Origin: UBA2227 sp036677505
Lineage (GTDB): Bacteria; Bacillota_I; Bacilli_A; Erysipelotrichales; Erysipelotrichaceae
Length of the DNA stretch: 48,715 nucleotides
Assembly (NCBI GenBank): GCA_036677505.1
Contig: JAVBWK010000017.1
Coordinates: 1-48,715 of the forward strand
Direction of reading: 5' to 3'
Positions 8,435 to 17,165 of the stretch are shown here, piece by piece. How positions within the stretch are numbered: position 1 is the stretch's first letter; each line of letters begins with the position of its first letter. A program made the translations under genes and the position numbers. The notes under the pieces are model-generated. The model was not told the DNA's origin. It made no database searches and worked only from the letters and a program-made list of their open reading frames with translations.

Positions 8435-10587
8435 GAGGTACCTCCTTTGATATGCAATGAAGGATGTGAAGCAACGATGCGTTTGATCCCATGGGGAAAG
8501 TTAAAGGCAATTTCTGCCAAATCTTCCTCAAGGCCGATCACGATGCCTTCCCCAAAGACCACATGCTCCACTATATCGCCCTTTTTGATTTTTACTGCTT
8601 CTTTCTTTGATAAGCGATCCCGGACATCATCGCCGCTCAAAATGGCAATCGCGGACAGATTCCGTTCTTTCTTTTCGCCCGAAGACAAGCCGATATGTTC
8701 GATTGTCTGTTCATCGATTTCGGTAATAAAGCGAGAGCGGGTTTTGGGTCGTGAAAGCACATAACTGAACCCCTGACTTTCGGTCAGGTACAGTTTCTGT
8801 TTGGCCCGGGTCATCGCGACATAAGCCAGCCGCCGCTCTTCCTCGATGCCGTGACGTCCGTCCGATATCGACCGCTCATTGGGGAAGACCCCTTCGGACA
8901 TCGAAGCCAGAATGACCGTATCAAATTCCAGCCCTTTGGCCGCATGGACGGTCATCAGCTGGATGAACTCTCCTTGTAACACTTCGGCTTTATCTCCGTA
9001 AAGAGATACCATCTGTAAGTATTCTGTCAGATCTGCTTCGGGATAGCGGTCCATAAAGTCCACGATATCGTTGATGAGTTCTTTTAAGTTTTCGATGCGG
9101 TCGGTTTCGTTGTTTTCCTCGAGCATTGCCCGGATGCCCGATTCATCCAAGACCATTTCCAAAACCTTATCCAAGGTCATATGCTCAGTTTTGCTTTTCC
9201 ACTTCTCAATCATCAGAATGAAAACATCCAAGGTTTTCTGGATCTTACCGCTAAACAACGGTCCCTGTTTGATAAAGTCGTACATCGTGATATCTTTTTG
9301 TCGTGCTCCGGTACGGATGACTTCCAACGTCTTATCCCCGATACCTCTGCGCGGCTGGTTGATGATGCGCAAAAAAGCCAGATCATCGTTATGGGTGATC
9401 ATTCGCAAATAACTCAGAGTGTCTTTAACTTCCATGCGGTCGTAAAATCGGACGCCCCCGTAAATCACATAAGGGACATGAAAATCGCGCAACCCTTTTT
9501 CCAAGGAACGGGATATGTAATTGGATCGATACAGGATGGCCATATCCATATAAGACTTGCCTTCGTTGTGCAATTGTTTGACTTTTTGAGCGATCCAGGC
9601 CGATTCCTGATCTTCGCTGGGACAGCTGACATGCGTGATGACTTCGGCCGGTGCCTTGTTGGTAAACAGGTCTTTATCGACCCGGTATTTATTGTTTTTG
9701 ATCAGCGAGTTGGCTCCGCGCAAGATGGCCGGGGTAGACCGGTAATTCTCACTTAAAACGACCGTTTCACACGGTGAGAAATCCCGCTCGAAATTAAGGA
9801 TGATGTTGACATCCGCTCCCCGCCAGGTGTAAATCGTCTGATCAGGATCACCCACCACATAAACGCTGTTATGTTCACCGGTCAGCTGCTTGATCAGGGT
9901 GTACTGCACGGCATCGACATCCTGAAACTCATCGACATGGATGAAGTTGAAGCGTCTTTGCCACTTCGCCAGACAGTCCGGATGCATTTTAAACATCTTG
10001 ACCGTAACCAAAAGCAGATCATCAAAATCCAGAAAGTACTGGGCATTGCACTTATCGACATAATACTTATATATTTTTGCTTTTTCTTTTTCGCCGAAAA
10101 GATTTCCGGCCAGTTCGAGTGCCCGTTGCGGCGTGATTTCGGCGCCTTTGTTATTACCGATGTAGTCAATCAGATGACCGATCGAATAGCGCTGACGGTC
10201 GATATTCAATTCTTTCAAGGCTTCTTTGACGATGCTTTTCTGATCTTCCGCATCCAGCACCGTAAAATTGCGGGGCAGCTGCATGCGAACGGAATCCTCA
10301 CGTAAAATCCGGACACACAGCGAGTGAATCGTTGATATATGAGCACCCCGGCCGCTATCGCCGAGCATGCGTAAAATCCGCTCTTTCATTTCATTGGCGG
10401 CTTTATTGGTGAAAGTAATGGCTAAAATACTGCTTGGCGGAATGCCAAGCGCTTCGATCAGATGGACGATCCGGGTGGTCAGAACCCGGGTTTTCCCGCT
10501 GCCGGCCCCGGCGATGATCCGTACGTAACGAGAGGTGGTCGTCACGGCCGCGGATTGTTGCGGGTTGAGATTGAGTGTTTGCGTCAT
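8431..10587 (-). CDS. pcrA: ATP-dependent DNA helicase PcrA (UvrD/Rep family)
   Basis: PcrA is an SF1A 3'-5' helicase used in repair, plasmid replication and removal of RecA from DNA. Helicase motifs are complete: Q motif (LNPQQSAAV), Walker A (AGAGSGKTRVL), DEFQD at motif II, GDPDQTIYTWRGAD (motif III), ENYRST (motif IV), TVHAAKGLEFD (motif V) and VAMTRAKQKLYL (motif VI). The C-terminal Tudor-like segment (KIKKGDIVEHVVFGEGIVIG) that contacts RNA polymerase is also present. At 718 aa it is close to family length. It is the first gene of the 10.4-kb minus-strand operon; an extended -10 promoter lies 18 nt upstream of the start. Confidence 0.97.
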   Translation of the reverse strand: MTQTLNLNPQQSAAVTTTSRYVRIIAGAGSGKTRVLTTRIVHLIEALGIPPSSILAITFTNKAANEMKERILRMLGDSGRGAHISTIHSLCVRILREDSVRMQLPRNFTVLDAEDQKSIVKEALKELNIDRQRYSIGHLIDYIGNNKGAEITPQRALELAGNLFGEKEKAKIYKYYVDKCNAQYFLDFDDLLLVTVKMFKMHPDCLAKWQRRFNFIHVDEFQDVDAVQYTLIKQLTGEHNSVYVVGDPDQTIYTWRGADVNIILNFERDFSPCETVVLSENYRSTPAILRGANSLIKNNKYRVDKDLFTNKAPAEVITHVSCPSEDQESAWIAQKVKQLHNEGKSYMDMAILYRSNYISRSLEKGLRDFHVPYVIYGGVRFYDRMEVKDTLSYLRMITHNDDLAFLRIINQPRRGIGDKTLEVIRTGARQKDITMYDFIKQGPLFSGKIQKTLDVFILMIEKWKSKTEHMTLDKVLEMVLDESGIRAMLEENNETDRIENLKELINDIVDFMDRYPEADLTEYLQMVSLYGDKAEVLQGEFIQLMTVHAAKGLEFDTVILASMSEGVFPNERSISDGRHGIEEERRLAYVAMTRAKQKLYLTESQGFSYVLSRPKTRSRFITEIDEQTIEHIGLSSGEKKERNLSAIAILSGDDVRDRLSKKEAVKIKKGDIVEHVVFGEGIVIGLEEDLAEIAFNFPHGIKRIVASHPSLHIKGGTS

Positions 10588-10604
10588 AGATTCACCTCTG
10601 CATT

Positions 10605-10633
10605 ATTATAGCATGACACGGGGGTTGTGATAA
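10605..10633 (-). promoter_or_regulatory. Promoter of the pcrA-ligA-camS-gatCAB operon
   Basis: On the minus strand TGC precedes a perfect TATAAT at 10610-10605, giving an extended -10. A weak -35 (TTATCA, 10633-10628) lies 17 bp upstream. An AGAGGTGA ribosome site follows before the pcrA ATG. It faces the promoter at 10651-10660. Confidence 0.8.
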
Positions 10634-10650
10634 CTGAAACCCGAAGCAAT

Positions 10651-10672
10651 GTGCTATAATATCGGCGAGGTG
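10651..10672 (+). promoter_or_regulatory. Extended -10 promoter and ribosome site of the methyltransferase gene
   Basis: TGTGCTATAAT ends at 10660 (TATAAT at 10655-10660) with no convincing -35, the usual form of an extended -10 promoter. GAGGTG at 10667-10672 lies 6 nt before ATG 10679. This decides the start of the following gene, because the upstream in-frame ATG at 10649 would lie inside the promoter. Confidence 0.8.
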
Positions 10673-10678
10673 ACCGTG

Positions 10679-11551
10679 ATGATTCGTTACAGTAAAGAAT
10701 GGAAGGACTATCGTTGTCTGGATGCCGGCGATGGCGAAAAATTGGAAGTATGGGGCCATGTGACCGTCCGCCGTCCGGATCCCGTCGCTTTTTGGCCCAA
10801 GGGAAATGATCCACGCTGGAAAAACAACGATGCCACGTATCATCGCAGTAAATCCGGTGGCGGTTCGTGGGAAGTCAAAAAGAAATTTGCGGATGTATGG
10901 CCAGTCAGCTACCGTGATCTGACGTTTAAAGTGTCTCTGACGGCTTTTAAACATACCGGATTGTTCCCGGAACAGGCCGTCAACTGGGACTGGATGCGCG
11001 ATCGCATCCGAAACAGTGAAAACAAGAATTTACGGATCCTCAATCTGTTCGCTTATACCGGCGGGGCAACGCTGGCAGCGGCCATTGAGCCCAATGTCAG
11101 TGAGGTCGTGCATGTCGATGCAGCCAAGGGTATGGTGGAGTGGGCCAAGGAAAATGCAAAACTCTCTAAACTCGAGGACAGGCATATCCGGTACATTGTG
11201 GATGATGTCGTAAAATTCGTTCAAAGAGAAGCAAGAAGAGGAAGAACATATCATGGAATCATTCTCGATCCCCCTTCGTATGGCCGCGGTCCTAACGGTG
11301 AGATGTGGAAGCTGGAGGATCAATTGGTTCCGTTACTGACGGAATGTATGCATATCTTGGATAAAGATGCTTTGTTTATGATTTTAAACAGCTATACGAC
11401 CGGACTGTCGGTCACGGCGATTGAGAATATATTGAAAACAACGCTGCTTTCTGAGTTTGACGGTCACATCGAAGTCAGTGAAATCGGCAATGCGATCGAA
11501 TCAAGAGATCTGATACTGCCATGCGGAGTTACGGGTTTATGGTTCCGTTAG
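10679..11551 (+). CDS. Class I SAM-dependent methyltransferase, RlmI/RlmK-like catalytic domain
   Basis: The protein (290 aa) looks like the catalytic half of the 23S rRNA m5C methyltransferase RlmI, without the N-terminal PUA domain. Residues about 115-135 carry the SAM-binding motif (LNLFAYTGGATLAAA). Later come VDAAKGMVEWAKENAKL (acidic ribose-binding loop) and the LDPPSYGRGPNGE motif, where the Pro-Pro pair is typical of base-modifying enzymes. Such proteins are often annotated only as class I SAM methyltransferase; rRNA as substrate is inferred from similarity and from the pseudouridine synthase gene next to it. Its end overlaps the next frame, so the two genes are probably co-translated. 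The start is set by GAGGTG 6 nt before ATG 10679. Confidence 0.85.
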   Translation: MIRYSKEWKDYRCLDAGDGEKLEVWGHVTVRRPDPVAFWPKGNDPRWKNNDATYHRSKSGGGSWEVKKKFADVWPVSYRDLTFKVSLTAFKHTGLFPEQAVNWDWMRDRIRNSENKNLRILNLFAYTGGATLAAAIEPNVSEVVHVDAAKGMVEWAKENAKLSKLEDRHIRYIVDDVVKFVQREARRGRTYHGIILDPPSYGRGPNGEMWKLEDQLVPLLTECMHILDKDALFMILNSYTTGLSVTAIENILKTTLLSEFDGHIEVSEIGNAIESRDLILPCGVTGLWFR

Positions 11552-12189
11552 AGGTATTGTTTGAAGATAATCATATCCTGGTCGTGATCAAGCCGGTGAA
11601 CATCCCGGTTCAACAGGATGAGTCCAACGATATGGATATGTTAACGATCATCAAGGATTATCTGAGAGAGAAATACAATAAGCCCGGTAATATCTATGTC
11701 GGTTTGGTCCATCGGTTGGACCGGCCGGTGGGCGGTGTGATGGTGTTTGCGAAAACATCCAAGGCCGCATCGCGGCTATCCGAGTCCGTACGATTGCGTC
11801 AGCTCGATAAAATCTATACACTGGTATGTTTCGGAGATCCCAAGTTAGGCAAGTACAGTGATCGGCTGCTCAAAGATGAGAAGACCAACATGGTTCGCAT
11901 CGATCCCAAGGGCAAGGACAGTGAACTGATCGTTCTGAGTAAAAAAACGGTCGGTGATCTGAGTCTGTGCACGGTTCGGCTTTTGACTGGACGGTCCCAT
12001 CAGATCCGAGTGCAGTTCGCTTCACGGAAAACTCCTTTGTGGGGAGATCAGCGCTATCACTCAACCGCGAAACCCGGTCAGCAGATCGCTCTGTGGGCGA
12101 GTGAACTGACTTTTCCTCATCCGATATCCAAGGAGCCGTTGACGTTCTCTTGTTATCCGCCCGATCAGTTTCCTTTCAATCAATTTTAA
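11539..12189 (+). CDS. RluA-family RNA pseudouridine synthase
   Basis: RluA-type enzymes isomerise uridine to pseudouridine in rRNA or tRNA. The catalytic signature is VHRLDRPVGGVMVFAKTSKAA, with the nucleophilic Asp in HRLD. Upstream is FEDNHILVVIKPVNIPVQ, a typical start of the catalytic fold. There is no N-terminal S4 domain, so this is a minimal form. The C-terminal part has the LLTGRSHQIRVQFAS motif. The frame opens at ATG 11521, but ATG 11539 gives the usual family start (VPLEVLFEDNH), with GGAG about 10 nt upstream; both overlap the end of the methyltransferase gene. The specific RNA target is not predictable. Confidence 0.9.
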   Translation: MVPLEVLFEDNHILVVIKPVNIPVQQDESNDMDMLTIIKDYLREKYNKPGNIYVGLVHRLDRPVGGVMVFAKTSKAASRLSESVRLRQLDKIYTLVCFGDPKLGKYSDRLLKDEKTNMVRIDPKGKDSELIVLSKKTVGDLSLCTVRLLTGRSHQIRVQFASRKTPLWGDQRYHSTAKPGQQIALWASELTFPHPISKEPLTFSCYPPDQFPFNQF

Positions 12190-12218
12190 AGCACCCTCTT
12201 CTAAAAAGGTGCTTTTTT
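12188..12218 (+). terminator. Rho-independent terminator after the pseudouridine synthase gene
   Basis: AAAGCACC (12188-12195) pairs with GGTGCTTT (12208-12215), followed by a T-run. It begins in the stop codon and ends the two-gene plus-strand unit. Confidence 0.9.
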
Positions 12219-12276
12219 CAGTCTTGAGATGTCCTGTTGAGAATCATGATTGATTTTTATCAGTTGTTCTGTTTCT

Positions 12277-13032
12277 TTAATCGGATAAAATCAACCCCAC
12301 CGGACAGTGATCGCTGCCCATTACTTCCGGATAGATCATCGCATCAACGATATGCTCATTCAGTGCTTCTGAAACCACGAAATAATCAATGCGCCACCCC
12401 GCATTGTTTTTGCGGGCAAAATTCATATACGACCACCAAGTATAGGCATCCCTGACATCGGGATAAAGATATCGGAATGTATCCGTAAATCCGTTGTCCA
12501 ACAGCTGAGTGAATTTACTTCTTTCTTCATCGGTAAACCCGGCATTTTTGCGGTTGGACGAAGGATTCTTGAGGTCGATCTCCTTATGCGCGACATTCAA
12601 ATCTCCGCACACGACCACCGGCTTGACCTGCTCGAGTTTCTTGAGATACTGAAGGAAATCATCCTCCCACTGCATCCGATAGTCCAGACGGGCCAGCTCA
12701 TTTTGAGAATTCGGGGTGTACACGGTGACCAAAAAGAAATTCTCATATTCACAGGTAATGACGCGTCCTTCCTGATCATGATGTTCGATACCGATATCGT
12801 AGGTTACCTGAATCGGCTTGATCTTCGTGAACACAGCTGTCCCGGAATATCCCTTGCGTACGGCACTGTTAAAATACTGATGATACCCCGGCAGATCCAA
12901 AATCAGCTGGTCGGGCTGCATTTTGGTTTCCTGAAGGCAAAAAACATCGGCATTGACTTCATTGAAGAAATCCATAAATCCTTTATTCATCACGGCACGC
13001 AGTCCGTTGACATTCCAAGATATCAGTTTCAT
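12277..13032 (-). CDS. xth: Exodeoxyribonuclease III / AP endonuclease
   Basis: This is a Mg2+-dependent exonuclease III (EEP superfamily, ExoA type of Gram-positives) that cuts DNA at abasic sites and trims 3' ends in base excision repair. Active-site motifs are in order over 251 aa: ISWNVNGLRA, the metal-binding Glu in LQETK, catalytic GDLNVAHKEIDL, WRIDYFVVS and the final SDHCPVGL with the catalytic Asp-His pair. Length is standard. A GGGGAG ribosome site precedes the ATG. It sits 3 nt after the patatin gene and is the last gene of the minus-strand unit; no convincing terminator was found. Confidence 0.96.
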   Translation of the reverse strand: MKLISWNVNGLRAVMNKGFMDFFNEVNADVFCLQETKMQPDQLILDLPGYHQYFNSAVRKGYSGTAVFTKIKPIQVTYDIGIEHHDQEGRVITCEYENFFLVTVYTPNSQNELARLDYRMQWEDDFLQYLKKLEQVKPVVVCGDLNVAHKEIDLKNPSSNRKNAGFTDEERSKFTQLLDNGFTDTFRYLYPDVRDAYTWWSYMNFARKNNAGWRIDYFVVSEALNEHIVDAMIYPEVMGSDHCPVGLILSD

Positions 13033-13035
13033 GAT

Positions 13036-13893
13036 TTATCTCCCCTCAAAAAAGTCAATGATCTGACCCTTCTGTGCTTCACAGTCCGAATAGCCCAAAT
13101 CAAATAACGCCTGTAACTGCTCCCGATCCCCTTTAAACCGCTTGACCCCGAGATTTTTCGAAGGATAAATGTGCATGGCCTTGCCTTCTTCAACCAAACG
13201 GGAAACCTGTTGACGCTGAGCATAATAAACGTCTGTACGCTTACGGAAATCCTTCAGCATTCGCGGATATTTCAGATAAATCAGATCCAACAGCAACTGT
13301 AACGGCTTTGAATTGGGTTTACGGACAAACGAAATGTCCTTGGTCGTAACGACAAAATGCTTATCACAGTTGTTTTCCAAAGACCGCTCGATAGGGATCA
13401 TCGACGTCAAACCGCCGTCCATATACTTCTTCCCTTTGATCATAACGCTGCGACCGGCAATCGGCAGTGTGCAGGCTGCTTTTATAAACAGCCAGCGATC
13501 ATCACAGTCTTTATTGGTCAGCCAAAAGGTCGACTGCTTGGCCAAATCGTAGATGCCGAATTCCATTTTTGTTTTTGCCTGCCGGACACGCGCCGCATCC
13601 AGTTTCAGTTTCTGATTGATCACCGTCTCAAACAAATAATTATAACCGACCGGAGTTCCTTCATTGAGAATCGGATACCAACCGACATTCTCCTTACGCG
13701 AAGCATACTCCACGGACAACTGAGGAAACTGCTCCCGCATATCCGCCACAAAGCATGCGGCATATAACGCGCCGGAAGAAATCCCGACCGCAAAGTCAAA
13801 GTCGATATGATGATCCATCAGCCAAGCCAGAACGCCGGCCGTATAAGCACCGCGCAATCCGCCGCCTTCCAGTACCAATCCGTATTTTTGCAT
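13036..13893 (-). CDS. Patatin-like phospholipase family protein (YjjU/RssA type)
   Basis: A serine lipid hydrolase of the bacterial patatin family (285 aa). The oxyanion-hole motif LEGGGLRGAYTAGVL is at residues 7-21, the nucleophile serine in GISSGALYA (GxSxG) at about residue 40, and the catalytic aspartate in DGGLTSMIP at about residue 160. No signal peptide is seen, so it acts inside the cell or at the membrane surface. It belongs to the group often annotated as predicted phospholipase, patatin/cPLA2 family. Lying directly downstream of cardiolipin synthase, it probably works on membrane lipids. Substrate unknown. Confidence 0.9.
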   Translation of the reverse strand: MQKYGLVLEGGGLRGAYTAGVLAWLMDHHIDFDFAVGISSGALYAACFVADMREQFPQLSVEYASRKENVGWYPILNEGTPVGYNYLFETVINQKLKLDAARVRQAKTKMEFGIYDLAKQSTFWLTNKDCDDRWLFIKAACTLPIAGRSVMIKGKKYMDGGLTSMIPIERSLENNCDKHFVVTTKDISFVRKPNSKPLQLLLDLIYLKYPRMLKDFRKRTDVYYAQRQQVSRLVEEGKAMHIYPSKNLGVKRFKGDREQLQALFDLGYSDCEAQKGQIIDFFEGR

Positions 13894-13901
13894 AGTTCAC
13901 C

Positions 13902-15428
13902 TCATAATAATGCGCTGAATAAATTCAAAATCGCCCGGCCCCAGCGCCGGAAAGTTCCGACCCGCAAGCAGTCTTCCATCGTGATTTCAATGCACTGCTT
14001 CTGCGTCAGCATGAAATCATTTTTAAGATCGCGGATGATTTTGCCTTCAATAAACAAAATCCCGCATTCAAAGTGCATATAGTAACTTCGAAAATCCATA
14101 TTCGTCGTACCGACGATCGCCACTTCATCATCTGCCACCAAAGACTTGGCATGCATAAAGCCCGGCTCATATTCAAATATCCGAACCCCGCCTTTGATCA
14201 GCTGTTCATAGTTGGATCGGGTGATCGCATGCACATACCATTTATCCGGAATATGCGGCACCATCAGACGCACATCGATCCCGTTTTTCGCCGCGGTGAT
14301 CAGTCCCTTTTGCATTTCATAACCGATGATCAGATAGGGTGTCATGATGTACACATACCGTTTGGCCAGATTGATAATATTCATATGTGCGGTCTCACCG
14401 ACCTGCTCGTCATCGGTTGGCGAATCGGAGAACGGCTGAACATAGCCATCGGTAATATATTCCGGACTGTCGGTATTCTTAAACTTCAGGATATCTTCAT
14501 TATCTTTGGAAAGATAATTGTAAAAGGTCAGAAACATGACTGTCAGACTCCACACGGCTTCTCCACGGATCATCACGGCGGTATCTTTCCAGTGTCCGAA
14601 ACGCTCGACGACATTGATATATTCATCGGCCAGATTGACCCCGCCGATAAACCCGACTTTCCCGTCAATCACGCATATTTTCCGGTGGTCACGGTTGTTC
14701 ATAAGGATGGCCAGGGTCGGTTTGAGCGGATTGAAAATGTACGTCTTGATTCCCAGCCGGTTGAGATATTCATCAAAATCCTCTGGAAGTTCATGACAGC
14801 CGAAATCATCATAGATCAGTCGGACATCCACCCCGGCTTTGACTTTCTCCACCAAGATTTCCTCAATTGCACTCCACATGCAGCCTTTTTTAATAATGAA
14901 ATATTCCAGGAAAATAAACTTCTCGGCTTTTTTCAGCTCGCGCTTCATCGCCTCAAACTTTTCCTCGCCCAAATCGTAATACTCGGTTTGCGTGTTTTTA
15001 TACACCGGAAAATAACAGTTGCGCCACAGATAGTTGATCTGTTTGAACAACTGAGGATCCAAATGGCGGATCTGATTGAGGACCGCCGGATCCTGAATCA
15101 GAAACGGTGCGTTCTCATTGGAAGACTTGACCATCTCTTTTCTCAGCGCTTTGGGTATTTTCTTTCCGCCGAAAATCAGATATAGGACCCCACCGACGAT
15201 CGGAACCAACAATATTAAAATCGCCCACGACAGCTTGTATGAGGGGTTGTCCGGACGATTGACGATATAAACGACGACGATGATGCTCAGAATGATCAAC
15301 GTGGCATACGCCGGAACCGCAAACTGACTTAATGAGTAAACAAAAAGCATCAAAACGGCCAACTGTGTCAAAATCATAACAGCGACCACGATGCGCTTGC
15401 GAATCAGATATCTTGCCAGCTTAATCAA
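13902..15428 (-). CDS. cls: Cardiolipin synthase
   Basis: It condenses two phosphatidylglycerols to cardiolipin and glycerol at the membrane. The N-terminus has two or three hydrophobic segments (residues about 13-65 and 70-90, including the PIVGGVLYLIFGG cls signature). Two phospholipase-D half-sites follow: HRKICVIDGKVGFIGG and HAKSLVADDEVAIVGTTN, each HxKx4D. At 508 aa it is family-typical. The start codon is TTG (15428) with GGTGAGG just upstream. The gene is followed by a patatin gene and preceded by the histidinol phosphatase gene, all on one strand with short gaps, so one operon is likely. Confidence 0.95.
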   Translation of the reverse strand: MIKLARYLIRKRIVVAVMILTQLAVLMLFVYSLSQFAVPAYATLIILSIIVVVYIVNRPDNPSYKLSWAILILLVPIVGGVLYLIFGGKKIPKALRKEMVKSSNENAPFLIQDPAVLNQIRHLDPQLFKQINYLWRNCYFPVYKNTQTEYYDLGEEKFEAMKRELKKAEKFIFLEYFIIKKGCMWSAIEEILVEKVKAGVDVRLIYDDFGCHELPEDFDEYLNRLGIKTYIFNPLKPTLAILMNNRDHRKICVIDGKVGFIGGVNLADEYINVVERFGHWKDTAVMIRGEAVWSLTVMFLTFYNYLSKDNEDILKFKNTDSPEYITDGYVQPFSDSPTDDEQVGETAHMNIINLAKRYVYIMTPYLIIGYEMQKGLITAAKNGIDVRLMVPHIPDKWYVHAITRSNYEQLIKGGVRIFEYEPGFMHAKSLVADDEVAIVGTTNMDFRSYYMHFECGILFIEGKIIRDLKNDFMLTQKQCIEITMEDCLRVGTFRRWGRAILNLFSALL

Positions 15429-15447
15429 CTTTCCTCACCACATTCCC

Positions 15448-16233
15448 CTATTTGATGATGCTAAAAGCATCCTCTACCCAAGAAAAAGACAAGTCATTAA
15501 GGATTTCCATGACTTTATTATAACGGAAATTTTCAGTTAATGTAACTGGTTTGTGGGCGTCAAACCCAAAGACCGTTTGGATGTCGTACTGAGCAACGAT
15601 CTGCCAGAACTCATAAAACGGATAGGCATATCGCTCACCTAACCCTTGATACAGCTGCAATCCATAGCGCATCCCGTTGAGATTGACTTCCATGGGCAGC
15701 CTCGCTTTTTCAGCTGCCCGGCATATCCGATGGGTCACATCGATGCATCGCTGATTCCACTGGGTTCTGCCCTTCATAAAATAATCCGGATGCGCCATAT
15801 ACGTAAACAAGCCGCTGTCACACGCCTGCTCGATCAAATCCGCGTAAATCAGCAGATCGTCATCCTCATTATGACGGGCAAAATCACGTTGATCCATCTC
15901 AGGATTGTGCTGTCCCAAAATCAGATAATCCACTTCGGACTTGCGCAGTTTCAGCTCATCGATATTTTCCGGGAAAAACTCGCACTCATATCCGGACAAG
16001 ATCGTAATCTGATTTTTGTACTTTTCTTTCAGATCATTGACCGAACGCAAATAGTCATCCTTGAGTGTCATCGGCATCCGCTCGGTAAACAGCTTCGCAT
16101 CAGACCATGGCACATGATCGCTGAAGCCGAGCACGGCAATTTTCGCCTCGATCGCCGCAAGCACATACGCCTCATCTTCTCCGAAAGCGTGCCCGCACCG
16201 GGCAGTGTGGGTATGCAGATTAAAGTTCTGCAT
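15448..16233 (-). CDS. Histidinol-phosphatase, PHP family (HisK type)
   Basis: A PHP-domain phosphoesterase resembling HisK, which removes phosphate from histidinol phosphate in Bacillota histidine synthesis. The metal-binding start NLHTHTARCGHA is intact, followed by GFSDHVPW, EYEFFPE-like GYECEFFPE, LGQHN and the closing GFDAHKP motif. Length is about 261 aa. The frame also has a TTG at 16239, but ATG 16233 has the better GGGGAT spacing. The start lies inside the end of the HAD phosphatase gene (14-nt overlap). No other his gene is in the window, so a general PHP sugar- or nucleotide-phosphatase role is possible. Confidence 0.82.
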   Translation of the reverse strand: MQNFNLHTHTARCGHAFGEDEAYVLAAIEAKIAVLGFSDHVPWSDAKLFTERMPMTLKDDYLRSVNDLKEKYKNQITILSGYECEFFPENIDELKLRKSEVDYLILGQHNPEMDQRDFARHNEDDDLLIYADLIEQACDSGLFTYMAHPDYFMKGRTQWNQRCIDVTHRICRAAEKARLPMEVNLNGMRYGLQLYQGLGERYAYPFYEFWQIVAQYDIQTVFGFDAHKPVTLTENFRYNKVMEILNDLSFSWVEDAFSIIK

Positions 16234-17056
16234 GAGCAATCCCCAATATTTCCATCATCGCTTCATCGACTGAATCCACGACTTTTTTACCTAATTTCAA
16301 TACATCGGAACTGGCATGTGACATGACGTAGCTGTGTTGAAAGCGTGTGAGCATCGCCGCATCGTTCATCGAATCACCGATGACCGCAACCTCATGTTCT
16401 TTGATGTTGTAATGACGCATCAGCACCTCAATGCCCGAGGCTTTATTGACATTCTTCGGCATGATTTCAATATAAATCGGACCGGAATAGAACATATCTA
16501 AGTTGTACTTATCGATAAAAGGCAACAGCTTCTCCATGATCTCATCGCGATGTTGCTCGACGACGATGACGATTTTATTTGGCATTTGCTCACTGTGCTT
16601 CGCCCACTCCAGCAACGGAATTTCGGTAAACGAACGGATTTCACCGTTGGCTTTCATATGATTGAACACAAAAAACACGTGGGACTTCGGATTAGTCATC
16701 ACATGACGTCCTTCGCTGTCAATCGTCAGCAGTTCAAAGGGATATCCGAATTGTACCAGCTGTTCATTCAGTTTTACCATGATATCCCAGCTTAACGTAT
16801 GATTGACCATCAGCTTTTCATTGACGACGACACAACAGCCATTGGAACCGATCGCATCGATATCAAATCCGATCTGCTCACTGATTTTATGACGCGTAAA
16901 ATAATCGCGTCCGGTAGCGATTGCGAAATGGATTCCGTTTTTCCGTAACTGATGAATCAGTTCGACTCGGGTCTTCGTTAAGTTCGTGTTGTGATGCGAA
17001 CCATGGCCATCATAAAGCAAGGTTCCATCCAAATCGGTCGCAAAAAGTTTTATCAT
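16220..17056 (-). CDS. Cof-type HAD-superfamily phosphatase
   Basis: A haloacid-dehalogenase phosphatase with C2B cap, of the Cof/YbjI/SupH group that dephosphorylates sugar phosphates and related metabolites (about 278 aa). Motif I is ATDLDGTLL near the N-terminus, with both aspartates; motif III/IV appear as KASGIEVLMRHYN and VAVIGDSMNDAAML. The frame is open to 17083, but ATG 17056 puts motif I in its usual place (MIKLFATDLDG) and has a GGTGAG site. It is the first gene of the operon that continues with the PHP phosphatase, cls, patatin and xth. The substrate cannot be assigned. Confidence 0.9.
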   Translation of the reverse strand: MIKLFATDLDGTLLYDGHGSHHNTNLTKTRVELIHQLRKNGIHFAIATGRDYFTRHKISEQIGFDIDAIGSNGCCVVVNEKLMVNHTLSWDIMVKLNEQLVQFGYPFELLTIDSEGRHVMTNPKSHVFFVFNHMKANGEIRSFTEIPLLEWAKHSEQMPNKIVIVVEQHRDEIMEKLLPFIDKYNLDMFYSGPIYIEIMPKNVNKASGIEVLMRHYNIKEHEVAVIGDSMNDAAMLTRFQHSYVMSHASSDVLKLGKKVVDSVDEAMMEILGIAHAEL

Positions 17057-17072
17057 AATCTCACCCACCGTG

Positions 17073-17078
17073 ATTATA
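17073..17078 (-). promoter_or_regulatory. Likely -10 box of the HAD-phosphatase operon
   Basis: The minus strand has a perfect TATAAT at 17078-17073, about 16 nt before the ATG at 17056 and directly behind the terminator of the preceding unit. I see no good -35. Confidence 0.6.
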
Positions 17079-17090
17079 CCCAAAAAAGAT

Positions 17091-17120
17091 CAAAAAGGGA
17101 AACAAAGTCCCCTCTTTTTC
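17091..17120 (-). terminator. Terminator of the Rieske-methyltransferase-GNAT unit
   Basis: On the minus strand AAAAAGAGGGGA pairs with TCCCTTTTT around a short loop, followed by a T-rich tract. It lies about 45 nt after the GNAT stop. Confidence 0.75.
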
Positions 17121-17165
17121 AAACATTTCATGACATTTTCTTTCAAAGATTGATTGTAAGCCCTA

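Noticed and set aside
12240..12300. Long AT-rich stem near the xth stop as terminator
   Set aside because: Large loop, no T-run after it, and half of it lies in the coding sequence.
14073..15185. 370-codon frame (+) opposite cardiolipin synthase
   Set aside because: Shadow of cls; His/Ile-rich translation without family features.
15456..15471. GATGCT/AGCATC hairpin as terminator of the PHP gene
   Set aside because: It lies inside the coding end and has no T-run.
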